Source of the DNA: Xylogone sp. PMI_703
Taxonomy: Eukaryota > Ascomycota > Leotiomycetes
Assembly: GCA_021399445.1 (NCBI GenBank)
Contig: JAJTUQ010000003.1
Location: forward strand, 5,890,001 to 5,954,000
Direction: 5' to 3'
Length of the DNA: 64,000 bases
Of this stretch, positions 35,349 through 49,047 are shown piece by piece. A program made the position numbers and the translations under genes. The notes under the pieces are model-generated. The model saw only the letters and a list, made by a program, of their open reading frames with translations, searched no databases and was not told where the DNA came from. How positions within the stretch are numbered: the first letter of the stretch is position 1; the number at the start of each line of letters is the position of its first letter.

Positions 35349-37077
35349 CTACGACTTGATTCTTCCCAATCTAATGTTTATAATCTCAGTATGCTCGCCA
35401 CAATACGCCTTCATAGCCACATGTATCACATCGCCTTTAGTTGTAGCGACAGTGTATCTGTCACTTTTTGGACCAGCAGCATCCTGATATTCCTCAAACA
35501 CTTTCTGGCCGGCTTTGGCTCTTGACACATATTGTGCATCACAGCTAAGGCGATGAAACTTGCGCTTAGTTCCACCATCTCCGCCTTTATGTAAATAGCA
35601 CCTTACATATAACCAGTTTTCGTTATCGCCTTGGAGTGGTATTCTTACCAGGAAGAATTCCTCGTTATAAAATCGTAGGTTCATACGTGACAGAGGCAAA
35701 GACCCGGTTAATGCTCTAAAATCTCGTCTCCCCCGCCAGAACTTCCATCCGGTCTTGACGAAAAAGTCATCCCAGTGTTTATTTCCAGGAAAGGTAACTT
35801 CCAAGTATGGGTCATAAGTTGTTTCCTTTCCAACCGATATCTCAGTTTGCGGGTTAGAGCTGTTAAATGGCAAGTAAACCTCTTCTAGCTTAAATCTCCT
35901 CATCTCTTCTGCTGGAACGTAATGCACCGATTTTACGTGGCGTTCAAAAGTGCCCTGCTTATCACGACTCCTACTCACGGGAATGCATGGATAATCACCA
36001 AAAAATTGTGGATCTCTGCAGAAAGGCCACAGCATTAACTGACCCGAGACTTCTTGGACCGGCATAAGACAAATGAAGTCCGCGAGTCGTCACTGAGAGA
36101 GGTTGGGCGCCGTATCCGTGACCAAAAACGTCAGCAATTTCAGGGTGCTTCTCAAAGTAGCTCGTTATAGTCGAAGGTGCTATTGCCTTCACTCTAGCCC
36201 AGGATCCGGAGACGATAAAGTCCCCGTCAATTTCGTCAATACAAAGTGTACTATCCTCTCCGAAATACTTGGGATCGTTGGCAAGAAAACTGTGGGACAC
36301 CTCCACCGTTGCATACGGGCTATGCCATAACAGAAGACTGTAGTCTTCACTCCGCCTTAGAATCTCTTCTTGGAGGCGAATGAAAGCCTTGGGACCCTCT
36401 CCGTAGATCAATAGCATATTGACATCAAATATACTGAGCAGACTATACGCTTTATCTTCCACTCTGGTTGTACTTCGTGATGCCGCCCAAGACATGCGTT
36501 CTCCTACAGAATGGTCCGAGAGATAATCCATATTCAAAAGCACACTTTGGCTAATATCCGTGATTTCAGTGATTATAAAACGAAGGCTCGCTTTGGTTCC
36601 CAACTCTGACTAGTCTGACGCATAAAATTCAACATGCTGAGGTGCAATAAGCTCTTGAAGAGTCCAGCCTCTCGTAAACCACCGAGATGATCTGAATTTA
36701 TCTTCATCCAGCTCCGGTGATAATGGAGGAACGTCAACAAGATAGGCATAGCATACGTGTGACTTCTCATACCACCGATACATCGAATTAATAGCCTCGG
36801 ATAGTTCAGAACTGGAAGACTTATCGATGCAACACGTATCTATCCAGACCCATTTAAATTCATCTTGATGAGCTTGGGCACAACAATGCTCAATTTTAGA
36901 GAAGCCGGATTTCCCTCTAGCCTGATGCGCTCCCGCCCGCATATCCTGGTAAGAAACTTCGCCTTCTCCCCACGTATGAGACAAGATTGCATATTTTGGT
37001 GCTTCGGATTCATCAAAATTTGTAAGAAGAAGCGTCGAGCAGATACATTCCGTGGAGCGATAAATGGGCGGAGTCAA
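35349..37077 (-). pseudogene. HET-domain protein (heterokaryon incompatibility), broken twice
   Basis: Member of the fungal HET family of non-self recognition proteins that trigger cell death on fusion of unlike strains. From the ATG at 37077 the HET domain reads APKYAILSHTWGEGEVSYQD, then FKWVWIDTCCIDKSSSSELS, INSMYRWYEKSHVCYAYLVD, and RWFTRGWTLQELIAPQHVEF. An in-frame TAG (36610-36612) then stands where the family usually has Trp, after FYASD, and the frame continues with ELGTKASL, the RVEDKAYSLLSIFDVNM block and YGEGPKAF. A second break near 36063 shifts the frame by one base between GLHLS and MPVQEVSGQ. No intron explains either. Combined length is about 575 residues, normal for a HET protein. 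It is probably a pseudogene; a single-strain null allele is also possible, since such loci are polymorphic. Confidence 0.75.
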
Positions 37078-40000
37078 AACTTGGCGTAATATTGTCAGCG
37101 TAATTTGGAGTTTTGGAAAAGGGACATACCCAAAAATTTAAATCTCCAGTACCACTACAAAATCTGTACTAATTCTTCAAAGAAAAATAATACTGGGAGA
37201 AGAGGATGAAGCTCAAAACTTCTTCAATAGATACAACACAGAGCTTGACGTGGACAAATAGCGGAAAATGACTCGCCATTGGTTCGGTACCGATGTCAAC
37301 ACCTCCCACTTCCTTTAGATTTCAATCAAATCCAATGCTGTGATAAAGTTGATGCTGTCAAACTCACGTTGTTGGTCTACACGGCGGGTCAACTTGCAAG
37401 CCGCCGGCATTCTCAGCTCTCCTCGTCTCGAGATTTGATTCTCCACAGATGAATTTTGACAGATATAAGAGGAGGCATTATCCGAGCTGCATCATTCTCC
37501 ACTTCTTGCAACGAGTGCGAGTTGATTTCAGAGTCGTGAGCTGTCATACTTCTGTGGCAGAAAGACATCTTCAACATCGAATCTAAAGTAACTGAGTTTA
37601 GCTAGTGCCGCGAAATAATAGAGATATTCGCAGTTATTAAAATACTCGGTTGGCTAAACGTTACTATCAATAAAAAAGAAAGAACACAGGTGCGAAGAGC
37701 CAGGCCCGTGAGACTATCATGTAAAACCAAAATACGCTGATGCCAAACTTTTTCAAGATAAATGAACGACAGAGAGGAACGACCCAGTGTATTTAGTATT
37801 ATCCACCTCCCATTCCGTTCTGTAAGTCTTTCTTCCGGATAGAAGAATAAAAACGGGTCTAGTTCGAATGTGGGGCTTACATACGGCGGGGTCTGATGAA
37901 GTGGCTTCAGCTGGCACTTGAGAAAGTCAATTACTGCGGAAACCACCTAACGACGTGGCCAAGGGTCTCAGTACGACAATTTTATGAGGGATCAGTTTCC
38001 TCTCTTTTTACCTATTTTAGATTTTGGGGAAGAGCTGGGTGTTACGCAATTATGAGTATATTCCCGATGGAATAATCTTTGTTGCTTCTCGGGCTGTTTT
38101 CTCACCCCAGAATGTATGGGGCTCTAGACTCCAGTCATAGTAACCAGTTAACTCGCGATATCAATAAATCTCGGCATTAGAAACGTATCAAACCATGATT
38201 AAAGATACTACGATGATGATAAATCATGGGATATCAAAATAAATAGTAAAGAAACCAATTAGTTAATGAGAATGAATAATGACAGAGCATGTTTATTTCC
38301 TAAGAATATTTGAGCTGAGATGAAATCATGAAAATATTCGGGGATAGTCAAAAACCACTGCGATGAATCTGGAATAGTAAAGTTTGATAGTATTTTGTGT
38401 AAGTACCTTAACCGTTTATTACAGCACGTTATGTTCACGGGTTACTTAGATACCGCATCGCTAATCGATAACCAGTCACAAGTCGCAAGTTACCTCCCTC
38501 CCTCACTTTACCCAGAACCATCGCCCTCAACACTCCTATCAAAAACACGTACACTTCTCACATCAGGAAACAAATCGCGAACACACACCCCATCCCATTC
38601 CATCCCTTACTTACCCCTCCCCCCTTTCCACGCAGTATTCCAAGCGGGGATCCGCGCGACACTGACCCCTTTGAACTAGACATCCCCGTAGATCCTCCCC
38701 CGTGCACCTAACCAATGAGTGTCCAGAGATGGCATCTACGCGCTCCCATAGGCTAGCGCAGGGTCTCCTAACGAACTTACACTTACATATTTTCATGTCT
38801 TGCATCGGATGGGGATGCCGTGCATTGCCAATGCATGAGCATATGAACATATAGTATGTGGGCGATGGGATCGTATCATTTTGGGTTGCATGTAACCCTG
38901 GTTGATTAATTAATTAAATTATGTTGGATGAGTTGGTGTTTGGATGTTGGTTGGGGGTGGATGTTGGAGTAGTTGATTTGGTAGGAAGGTTTTGGACAGT
39001 CCAGCTTTGGAAGTTGGTGAGAAAAAATTTTCTATCTTGCGAGGAGGGCTGAAATTGGATATTACGAATAAGAAGGAGAGAAGTGTTGCATTTACTTGCT
39101 GTTGGATCTTCTTTTGACACCTGATAATATAGTTAGGTTCAATATGAAAATCTTCTGGTCGATTTAGACAACAGCTGGAAAGCTGAGGGTTGAGCCGGCC
39201 CCCAAAGTAGCCCGCAGTTGAGTCCCAGGTCGTTGGCGTGGGCGTTGGCGTTGTTTTAACCCGCGACTAACCTCCCCAGCAACCTGCCACAGCTAAAGCC
39301 GCGCTTCCGAAAGCAGCAAGCAGGTGGTCTACATCGAAAAGAGCCTCTGAGAATGGGGGCTTTTGTGGCTTGATCCTATTACGGTATGGAGTACGGAGTA
39401 CGGATGTACAACTTGTTACTTTGACAGGTGTTAGCCAGGAGCCAAGCAACAAACACTGCAAAAGATGCAACTTTTCCCTCCCCAGCCAGAGCAACGCCAC
39501 AATCGTCTGGACGTTGCCAATGACAAGCCACGGAGACCCTGTCAGCAGAAAAACTGGAACCCCTGTTGGATCTGGATGGTAGGCTGGGGCTCTCGTTCGC
39601 CTAGCCATGGCGGTGATGGTGTGGCGTTTGTGGCGCTGATGTGGCTGTTACCCTCGGCTGAAGCGCAAATCTGATCCGATCTTTTGGTGAGAAACTTTCT
39701 AATATGGTACAGGGGAGTAATAATACAAGTACATCACGGCATGGTCTACTACCACGTAGAACAGGAGAACAAGAGCAAATTCGCCTGCCACGTCAGAATG
39801 AGTAGAACGTAGATCTAGCATGATGATGTTCTCTAACGCGCCTCGAGTGTGGCGAAGGCGCGCAGTCTGCAGGAAGCAGTGGTACGTGGAACTGGGTAAA
39901 AACTGCAGCGACTGCGCCACAGCTCCTCGAAATAGAGTCGCCGCCACCGAGATGCACAACGCACAAACGTAGAATCCACCATCCGTTCCTGCCTCGTTCT

Positions 40001-43000
40001 CTGCTGCTGCTACTCTGCTACTGCAGGTTTCAGCTCGGCCGGGTCCATGATCTGTCCGTCTGCAGGAGATGGGAATGGGAATCCTCGGTTTTGCGCATCA
40101 TCTGGATAACCGGGAATTGTTTCTGGGATATTTGCATTGTGTTTGTGTTTGATGGTGCTTGATTGATGTCCAACGTGCCAGCAAAGTCTCAGCTCTGCCG
40201 AGGAGAGTTGCGAACTGAGGACGTGAGGATGCGCAAGCGAGAGAGGGGCAGATGATCACGGAGATGCCCTACGCCAACTGTGGTATGCAGACCGCATGAT
40301 GTCCGGCATGGAGGGAAATACCAGATTCCAGCGGTGGTCGGTTAGAAGAAGGAAGAAGATACAGTACTCCTGCAGATACGCAGTTACGATACGTACGTCT
40401 TGGAGGTGGATGAGTCGACGAGAGACGACCGATTTGCGGGCATTTTTAGCCGGGGTCCAAAAAAGATACCCGGTCGCTTCACTCTCACCACATGTGACAG
40501 TTGACAAGTGACCAAAGATGCCGTCCCGTGACCGTGGTTGATATTCCACAACAGGATTCTTCCCGTGCCGCTGTCGATGAAAATCACGAGGAAGAAAGAA
40601 ACATTCTGGACGTGCCTCGTGACTCATCAAACCTCAAACCCATGGCAAGTTGGGCAATCCGGCGCAATAATGGGCGGGAAACGACCGATAAATGGGGTGG
40701 AAATTGAAGGAGCAGATAAAAACACTGGCGGAGAGGGCTCTCATTGGCAGGTAAACGGAGCCGCGAATAGGAGAAAAGGCCGAAAGGGGAAAAAAGAGAG
40801 AAAAAGAAAGGGAAAAGAGAGAGATAGACGTGAACGATCACTGCATGGCTCCATCACCAAGTACCGGGACCCACGATGGAGCAGGGCCTCTACTGTAATC
40901 CGTAGTGTATCAGGGACTCAGGGCCACTGCCGGGGTATCGTCACGTTTGGGAGCCGCCGAAGAGCCCCAGGGCCCACGTCGATTGGCGGAGGGGCAGCCC
41001 GGTCGTCACCAATGGGCGCGCCCGCAACCGCTGGGACGGGGCGGAGATGGGTCCTGGGCACTTGGGCTCTTGGGGAGCGAGGGACCCTTTTTCGCTTTTT
41101 TGTGCCAGGGCCATGGGGGGGCGATATGCGATATGCGATAATCGAATAGTAACCCAGAGGTACGAAGTGACGAGGTTGTCACGGTTGTGCTACGGTGGTT
41201 GCGAGGGCCCGCCGTTGGCCCATTTACGACTGCGACGACGGAGCGAGGCAGGAGAGGGCCGAAGAAGGAAACGAGGGACGGACCCGTCCTAGGTTGGGGA
41301 TGGGGAGCGATGCGAGCCGTTTTCGGATCCAGACTTTGGATGTGATGTGATTTGATTTGATTTTACTTTTCTTTGACAGGACAAGTACGGAAGTAAGAAG
41401 GAATTTTAGTGAAAAGGAGCGAAAAGACCGAGACAGCAAATCGCAGATGGAGAAAGTATCCGGGTGCGAGGGGCCCAGCATTTAATTGCTGAAAGCTGAC
41501 GACGAAGCTACGATAGCTTGGAGGCGCCTGACGCAGGATGGAGTGTTCGCGGGGCCATGGTTTGGCAGCGAAGCGCAGGAACCGATGCAGGAGAGATGGG
41601 AGTCATAGATTAGTTTATGCAGGTATTCCTGTATTATTCCAGCAGATGGATGGTGAAGAAGGCTGGAGGAGCACAGCAGGAGTGTACTCGATACACGAGA
41701 CAGGCATAATCCAGTACTGTGAGTATCGTACCAGTACCAGTACCATGGTCCAGTCGAGGTTCACCGCGCCACCGCACATCATTTTACATCGCAGCCGATC
41801 GACCGGAGAGAAGAAGAAGAGGCTTCTGTTGTATTCGGTGAGTCCATAGGAGCAAATCTTGTAATACGTTAGTATGATCCATTGATACCACAGTACCTCG
41901 TCGTGTTCGTACATAGGGTCTATCGATCCATCCGCCCTGGATTACCTCAGTGGGAACTCCAGCGCACGACCAGAAGCGCCATCGAGCTGTGAGGATCGCC
42001 CGCTTGGCTGGGGACAAACTGCAGCCCCCAGGTTCCAACCACGGTCCACCGGCCACGGTCCAGGTTCCATCGTCCAGCGTCAATTCTGCCTCGCGCGCCT
42101 GCACTTGGTGGTACTCGACGAATGAAGCCGCGAACATGCGCTACTGGCCTCTCATAGGGTCGCAGACGTGCAGTAGTAGACATCGTCGCAGCATCTCTCT
42201 GCCAGTCCCTCGCCCGGCGTTGGCGACGTACATGCGATCCCCAGGCGGCGCAGTCGCTGCTTGTCCCTTTTTTTTGCGCGTCCTGCGGCCGTTGAGTGTC
42301 TGGCGCTGATTTGCTTTGCTGTAGGTTTTGCCCTGCTTTTTCTGTTGTATACGGAGGATTCTGTCGCTCAATTGTGGTCTGGTCCTCGTTCCTGCCTTCG
42401 CTTGGGAGATTCTGCTGTGGCTCGCATCTTTACCACTCACAGGCGGTCACGTACGCTGCGAGAAGTGCCTGCGCCGCTCTTTCCCTCTGCGCAAACGCAA
42501 TGCAGCGCAACGCAACGGCGACTCCAGGCAGATGAGGCAAATTGCTTTCTCTTGCGCTCTCTCTTGCGCTTGTGTCTATCGGTCAATGAATGGCTCTGGC
42601 ACTTTGATCTGATCTGACCTGACCTGACACTAGAAGCCTTCTACCTACTCCCCAGCTTGCTTTGGGGGCCAATGCTGTGCCAGTGCCGTGCCACTACCGC
42701 GCTGGATGATCCGGGACCGTACTGCTGCGTAGATGAGTGGACAACTGGATAACTAGATTATTGGAACGACTGGATGCGACTGGAATGGAATCATGGATTA
42801 CTGTAATAATGTCGTCCGACAGACACAAGAATAACCTACCCCCTGGCCCGGTACTTGCGTGCTCGTTCGCTGCCCAGGATGACAGAGACACGGAGAGAGA
42901 CAAGAGAGCCGACGCCACACAACCCAAGACCTCACTAACGAGTAGTAACGACTTGCTCGACTCCAGAGCGACGGCAGCCAACTGGACGTCCCGAGCCTTG

Positions 43001-44247
43001 GAGTGGCCCTATTTGGGCTTCTGCGCCCGTCGTCCATTAACACAGTACTGTTTCCTTCCCATTCCCAACGGTCCCACTTCGCCCCGGAGCAGAAAAGGAA
43101 GCACGCAGCCAGCAGCCAGAAGAGCTTCTCCCCAGGAACATTTCATCTACAGATTCTCACTCTCACCTCTGGGTCCCAACTAGCAACTGCAACTGCAACT
43201 GCTGCCGTACCCACTCGACCAGCTAACCCAGCTACCTTACCTGGCCCTGGTCTTCCCACTACTGCGCGCGAACAAGCGCCCCGGGCGAAGAAAGACCCAG
43301 CAGCTACTACTTGCTGCTACTTGCTGCTCCTAACTGCTGCTCACTGCTGCTGCAACTGCAACCCTGGAGAAAAGCCCTTCGGTGGCCCCTCTCCCGTCCC
43401 CCCTGCGCCTGCCCAGCTCGGTTCCTTAAGGCCCCGCCTGCCATCCAAACCCATTCAACCCTCTCCACCATCTCGGGCTCCCTTCAATTCACTCTTATTT
43501 TCACCTCCATCCCTCCCTCGTCTCTTCTTCTACTTTTTCTCCCTCTCCTCCTCCTTTCTCTCGATCTTCTTTTTCCTTTGCTGGTCACCGATAATTCAAT
43601 TTCTTCTTTTATTATATATTATTATCATCAACAACTACTATATACACTTTTTGGGGCAGCCCAGTATTCACGGCACATCCTGGTAGTGCTTTGCTACCCT
43701 TTCGCTCTTCCCTCCCCTCCCCTCTCTTAGAGAAAAGACTTTCGCTCTGCACGTGCGACATTGCCGAGTATACGGGCCACACCCTCATCCCGCACCTTCA
43801 ACACTTCAACACCCCAGCGCCTTAATCATCTTGCCGCCTTCGCTCATTCTCTCTTCTGGGGTCGTCGTGTATAATCACTACTGTGGAGAATTATTTCGGT
43901 TTCGGTTTTATAGAAAGATTGATGTCCTCACGGACCAGGTGGATTATTGACATACTTTAAAAAAAGAATAGGAAGGGTACGTTGCCGCCGACGCTTCTGC
44001 TGCTTACCCACTCCGGTAGTCGCCACCACCAGCTGGCTAACCTGGGGCTTAGATTCTCTCTTAAGCTACCCAAGCTCCCCCTCCCTCTGCACTCCAGCTT
44101 CCTGAACCTGAAACTAAATAAAACAAATTCATCTTTTCTGGGAATGTCAAGGATATACAGCTGCTTCCCTTTATAGCATAGGATAGATACTTTACCCCGG
44201 CACTTCTCTTCCTTTCCACAGAAGGCATGCGGGTATAGCAGGAGGCA
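37078..44247. other. 7-kb gene-free region and long leader of the next gene
   Basis: No frame here has homology or consistent codon structure. From about 37.1 to 39.0 kb it is AT-rich. From about 39.2 to 43.7 kb the base composition turns GC-richer, with many purine- or pyrimidine-biased runs and short tandem repeats (GTACCA units near 41725; CTGAC units near 42605; CTGCAA units near 43180). From 43.45 to 43.95 kb it is strongly pyrimidine-rich, as in fungal core promoters and leaders. A palindrome TACGGAGTAC occurs at 39392-39401. It probably acts as an extended upstream region for the gene at 44248, perhaps with untranslated exons or a non-coding RNA. Confidence 0.4.
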
Positions 44248-47200
44248 ATGGCGTCGAATAATTCAGGGTTCGGTCCACCCGCTCGGCCGCGCGATGCCAG
44301 TCATGCACGAAGGTTGGGAACATCAACGCAGCCGGGCGTGAGCAGACCAGAGCGCAGGGAGGCCGACATTGCCCATATTTCGGGCCAGATGGAGAACAGA
44401 AGAGCGGCCATTCCCGTGCCCCACGCGCGACCTACGGGACTTCCCAGACCGAGCCAGCGGGCTCCATCGCCATCAACGGTTCCTAGATCGATGCCTGAGT
44501 CGCAGCCCGTGGTGGTACCGCCCTCGCGGTTTGGCTTTGGAAGGCCTGCACGGAAGAATACCTCGGAAGGAGAGAGAGCAGCACCGGCAGCAGCTCCAGA
44601 GCTGAAACCAAAATCCTCACGCAATGTCTTGAGGAGGAAGCCCTCGTCCATCTCGGTATATTCAGGCTCCGTCAGACCCGCGGTTTCGGCTTCGACCCCG
44701 TCTCTACCTACTACTAGCAACCAGCCACAAAGACCATCCGAACATCCCAGCACCGAGGCCTCTTTGAAGTCAAGAGAAGCCTTTAACGAAGTGTTTGGCG
44801 CGAGATTGAATCCGGCTTCGGCTGTGCCATCTCCTAGGATCTATCCGGAGCTGGATCGATATGGGACGAGGCCAGAGGTGAGCGCAAATTCGGATACGCG
44901 TTTTGTTCCAGAACTTCCTCACAAGTTGTCTACTCAGGATCTTCCACCGCCTACTCCTCTCTTCTCCGGCGGTCCGTCAACCTCGTCTATGAGCGGTGGT
45001 GGGCATAATCGTTATAGCAGCGGGTATAGCGCGAGCGGCTACAGTGCCAGCCCATCAACCAGGTTTTCGGAATCTCCAGGGCCTGGAGGTATGTATAGCA
45101 GAGACACAACACCTACATCTATCTCATCACAGTCGCCGGGCCTTATAGCGTTTGCGAAACCAACTACTCCGAGACTGCGACAGGGTAGTCCAGCGCAAAC
45201 CCGTCCTCCAGTCACTCGAAGGAGGACAGGAAGTATCTCTAACGAAGCCGAGATAACCGGACCTCTAATAGATCCACAAGGTCTACCATCGTTGCGAGAA
45301 TCTCTCAATTCGTCGTCGTCGAACTCAACTGTGAAAGGTGGAAATGGTGCCGGCGCTGCTGGTGGTGACAAGGGTGATAAGGATGCAAAGGCACAGAAGA
45401 AAAAGAAGCGACTCTCCCCCTTACCACCTAGCCCACCACCACGAAAATCATCACAGAAATACGCTGAGTCGCCCGAATCGAAGAAATCACCACCTAAATC
45501 TTCCCAGAATTCTACAAGACCTACCATGGTGTCTCCGCGGGATGAGTCGCCTACCAGGCAGCGACCGGTGATTCCCCAGCCGCAGGCCAAAGGCACACCA
45601 CCATTGAGACCCAGTCGAGAAGGGGCTCCGGATCTCCTGGGACAATTTGCAGAACCCGCAGCCGTCATCCAGAGTAATCTCACTGGCATAAACGTACCAC
45701 AAGAAAAGAGAAGGAGCCTCCTGCCTAAGGGTTCGGTATCGTCTCCGCCCCCTCAGCCGACCACCACTTCTCGGCCGCAGCAACCATCGCGAGTCCCACT
45801 CCGCGCAGCATCACCACTTCCTCTACAGCAGCAAAAGGAGTCATCTCAGCCTCTTACAGGTCTCGGAATTGTACCTGACTTACGTCCAGTACAGGTACCG
45901 CCAACATCCTCTCGGTCGCCGGCGCTTCGAACTCCCAGTCCAAGTATAGCTAACACTAGACCTCGCTTTGGTTTATTTAGGCGTGCAAAGACTACTCCCG
46001 AAGTTCCACAGGTCGAAAATAAGGAGAGGCCAGTGAGAAAAGGCCCTGCAGCTGGTACTGGACACGAAGGCTACGGCAAATATGCGATGAGAGGAAGGAG
46101 CAACAGCGCCGGCTCGGCAGGCTGGACGAGAGATCGAAGTTTAAGTGGCGCAAGTTCATCCAACGAACCTCCATCTCATGATCCCTTTTTCCTTCAGCGT
46201 ATGAGCCCGGTTATCATCGCGGGTGGAGGTGAGATCGTTGAAAACAGGAACACTAGCACGGAGCTTCCCCGCACAGAGAGTAACCAGAGCATATCACAGC
46301 TTGGTCGCCCCAGCATTGACTCTAAGACTTCATCTAAATCCAACTTCGGCTATGAAGCTGGTCCCAGAACAACTCTGTGGCCATCAGCTATGCCAAAGGA
46401 TGGTGAGGCTTCAAAGCGAACATCCGGACTGGCACCAGCTCGATACCGACGACCATCGGACAGCAGCGATGATGGCTTTACGCAGAACCCTTCGCGTATG
46501 TTCCGTAGATCGATTCAGCGGCTAAATGCTTCAGCAACAGCGCTCAATCTCCCTAAATCTGGTATCAGTGGTGCTCCATCATCTTCGGTCAGTAGCTTCG
46601 ATGGAAGTGTGTTCTCGAACGAATCGAAGACCGACGTAGTTCGGGGACGTACTGCTGTAGCAGGCCCAAAGAAGCTGTCAAAGCGGCCCAAGTCTCCTCG
46701 CAAATGGAATTTCTTTTCACGTTCACAAACAGCGCAGAAGCCTCACGCGGAACCTGCGTCGATGAGTGTCGTTGTTGAGAAGCCAGCTGTCAAGACCATA
46801 CCCCATTATGCGATGTTAGATTCGTCAGACGAACAGCAAGATCTCGATGCTGTGGACCTGGAAGACATCCTACGTGACGCTGATGTGATTTCACTTTCCA
46901 ACGAGGAGCTTGATATGCTACAATTTGGTTACATCAGAAAAAGTACCGAGCAAGAGCCATCGATAGATGTAGTATCCTCGCCTCAGGAGCAACTTACTCT
47001 TCCAGAACCTGTTATGTTCACTTCGCCCGAGCCAATAACACCTGAGATCCCACAGCTGGAACTTCATGCAGCCCAAGAACCAACGCCACCACCTCGCCCC
47101 AGTCGCCTACCACAAGTTGGGAGGATTCCAAAGGTTGTATCAGCGAGACCTCCGGCGACATCACCAAAGTCATTCTCTAGACCTTTTGCCAGATTAAGCG

Positions 47201-49047
47201 TAGTCCAACCATTGCTTGAGCCGATAAAGATCGATGAACAATCTATTGCACTTGGTCCCAGTCCGCCAAAACCTTCCACACCGGAGCCAGGTACCGTAGT
47301 CGATGATGCTCATGTTGGCACCAATGCAGTGCAGAGACATTCCAGGCACGTCTCTGGCGATTCCAAGGCCGAAAGCACAACTGGCAGTCGGCATGAGTTT
47401 ATGGCCTTCTCACCCCGGAAGAACTCTGAAGCTACTACAAGCAGTTCTGGAAATATGAGTTTCGTTGGGACGACGGCTGTTATACCCGAGAAAGACGCTG
47501 CTCTCGGAGAGGACGAGGTCTGGGACGAGTACGACGACTTGATTGAGAACGATAACGGTGAGGACTCTACGATGAAAGTGCCTCCATCTGCTACTTCTTC
47601 ACATGGCCAGCCGTTCCAATTCGAGAACTATGAGAGTCGAGCGGTTAAGCAGAGTCAAAGATTGCCTAAGGAGTCTCCCACAATTGCGCAGATGCCAGCC
47701 CCACTTGAACTGAGAACGCCTTTGAAAGCCGGCCCCAGCACGACCAGCTTGCGTGGTTCAAATTTTGGGAGAAAGATCCGAGAAGCTTTAGCTACTACTC
47801 CAACTACTCCGATGTCGTTCACGGATTTCTTCTCTGGCTACGGAGATAGAGGTAACTCGGTCAGCTCTGAAGCTCAACTCCAGCAGCGGCGCCTTTCGCG
47901 AAGGAGCTCTAGGGGATCTGTATCCAGCAACCACTCCCTGGACCCTAACGTAGAACGCGACGGTTCACTGCATCTTGAGCAAGAGAGCGACTCTCCCATC
48001 TCGCAAGTGAATCTCCGCGTTGGATCAATGACTGTGAGCAAGTGGCTTACCTTTGGGCATGTTCTGTTCAGCCCTGCTCGGGAGCAGTTGATGCAGCTAG
48101 AAGAATCAACTAAGACTCATTCCATCCTTGTTATTGATGGTCTTGGAAATGGTGAGTGCCTGCAGATCATTTCTTCGTAAGTATGCTAACATTTTCTAGA
48201 TGATTGGTCCTTCTATGCTGCGGAAACTTATCCAACAGCTACATTCTACAACCTCTCTCCTACTCGCCCTATTCCTGCGAATCAGTCTTCCTCATCCTTC
48301 CCTCTTACGCCTCCCAACCACCGACAGGTGCAATATATATCTCAGCTCGACAAGTTCCCCTTCCCATCAGCTTATTTCGACGTTGTAGTCATTCGATTCC
48401 CAGTCGCAATGTCTGAAGCCACCTACCGCAATCTTATTTCCGAAGCCAAGCGTGTTCTGAAATCGGGTGGCTATCTGGAAATGGCTATCTTAGACCTCGA
48501 TCTCATGAATATGGGCAACCGTGCTCGACGAGCTATCCGTGGTCTGAAGGTCCGGATTCAAAATGCCAACCCAAGCATCTCCCTCGGAAGTGCAAGCGAC
48601 ACCATGATGCGAATCGTGGGCAAGAAGGGGTTCCTTGATGTCAAAACCTGCAAAGTCGGTGTGCCTGTTGCCAGTATCGTGAGCAGAGCTTCTTCTGCGC
48701 AAGACCCTGAGTCTACTTCCCAATCAGAAGACAAGGGCAAGCAGAAGGAGGAGCTTTCTTTGGCAGACATGATGAAGGATGAATCCAGCGCGGGTGATGA
48801 GGGGATCATGAAGATGGTGTCTAAAGTAGGGAGGTGGTGGTACACAAAGTGTTATGAGATGGCAGCTATGGATCCCTCCGGAGCAGCAGCAGTGGACCTT
48901 GGTGGTAACGTGGGCAGTGGAAGTGGGAGCATATTCAATGACCCTGCTCTGCTGGCTGAATGCGAGAAGTGGAACTCGAGTTTCAAGCTTGTTGTTGCAC
49001 ATGCGCAGAAGCCTGTTACCAGCAGGAGAAGGACCCTGAGCGTGTAA
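44248..49047 (+). CDS. Large protein: disordered Ser/Pro-rich N-terminus plus methyltransferase-like C-terminus
   Basis: Two exons, 44248-48151 and 48200-49047 (48-nt intron GTGAGT..TCTAG), encode 1,583 residues. Residues 1-~1240 are low-complexity and rich in Ser, Pro, Thr and Arg with many SP/TP sites, suggesting a long disordered, phosphorylated region. The end resembles a class I SAM-dependent methyltransferase. A motif I-like strand THSILVIDGLGNDDW is split by the intron, then comes an acidic-loop region with ATFYNLSP, and KFPFPSAYFDVVVIRFPVAM and EAKRVLKSGGYLEMAIL, the post-motif pattern of Methyltransf_11 proteins. The glycine-rich loop is poorly conserved (VIDGLGN rather than DxGxGxG), so activity is uncertain. 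It lies downstream of an unusually long gene-free region and has a pyrimidine-rich leader. Conserved in Pezizomycotina to my recollection, function unknown. Confidence 0.8.

Noticed and set aside
37602..37946. 114-codon minus-strand frame
   Set aside because: No domain, no splice or start context, isolated in AT-rich DNA; could be chance.
40538..41149. 203-codon plus-strand frame
   Set aside because: Low-complexity Lys/Arg/Gly composition in GC-rich upstream DNA, no domain, overlapping frames on both strands.
43003..43686. 227-codon plus-strand frame
   Set aside because: Made of Pro, Ser, Leu and Phe from a pyrimidine-rich leader; better explained as promoter or 5' UTR.
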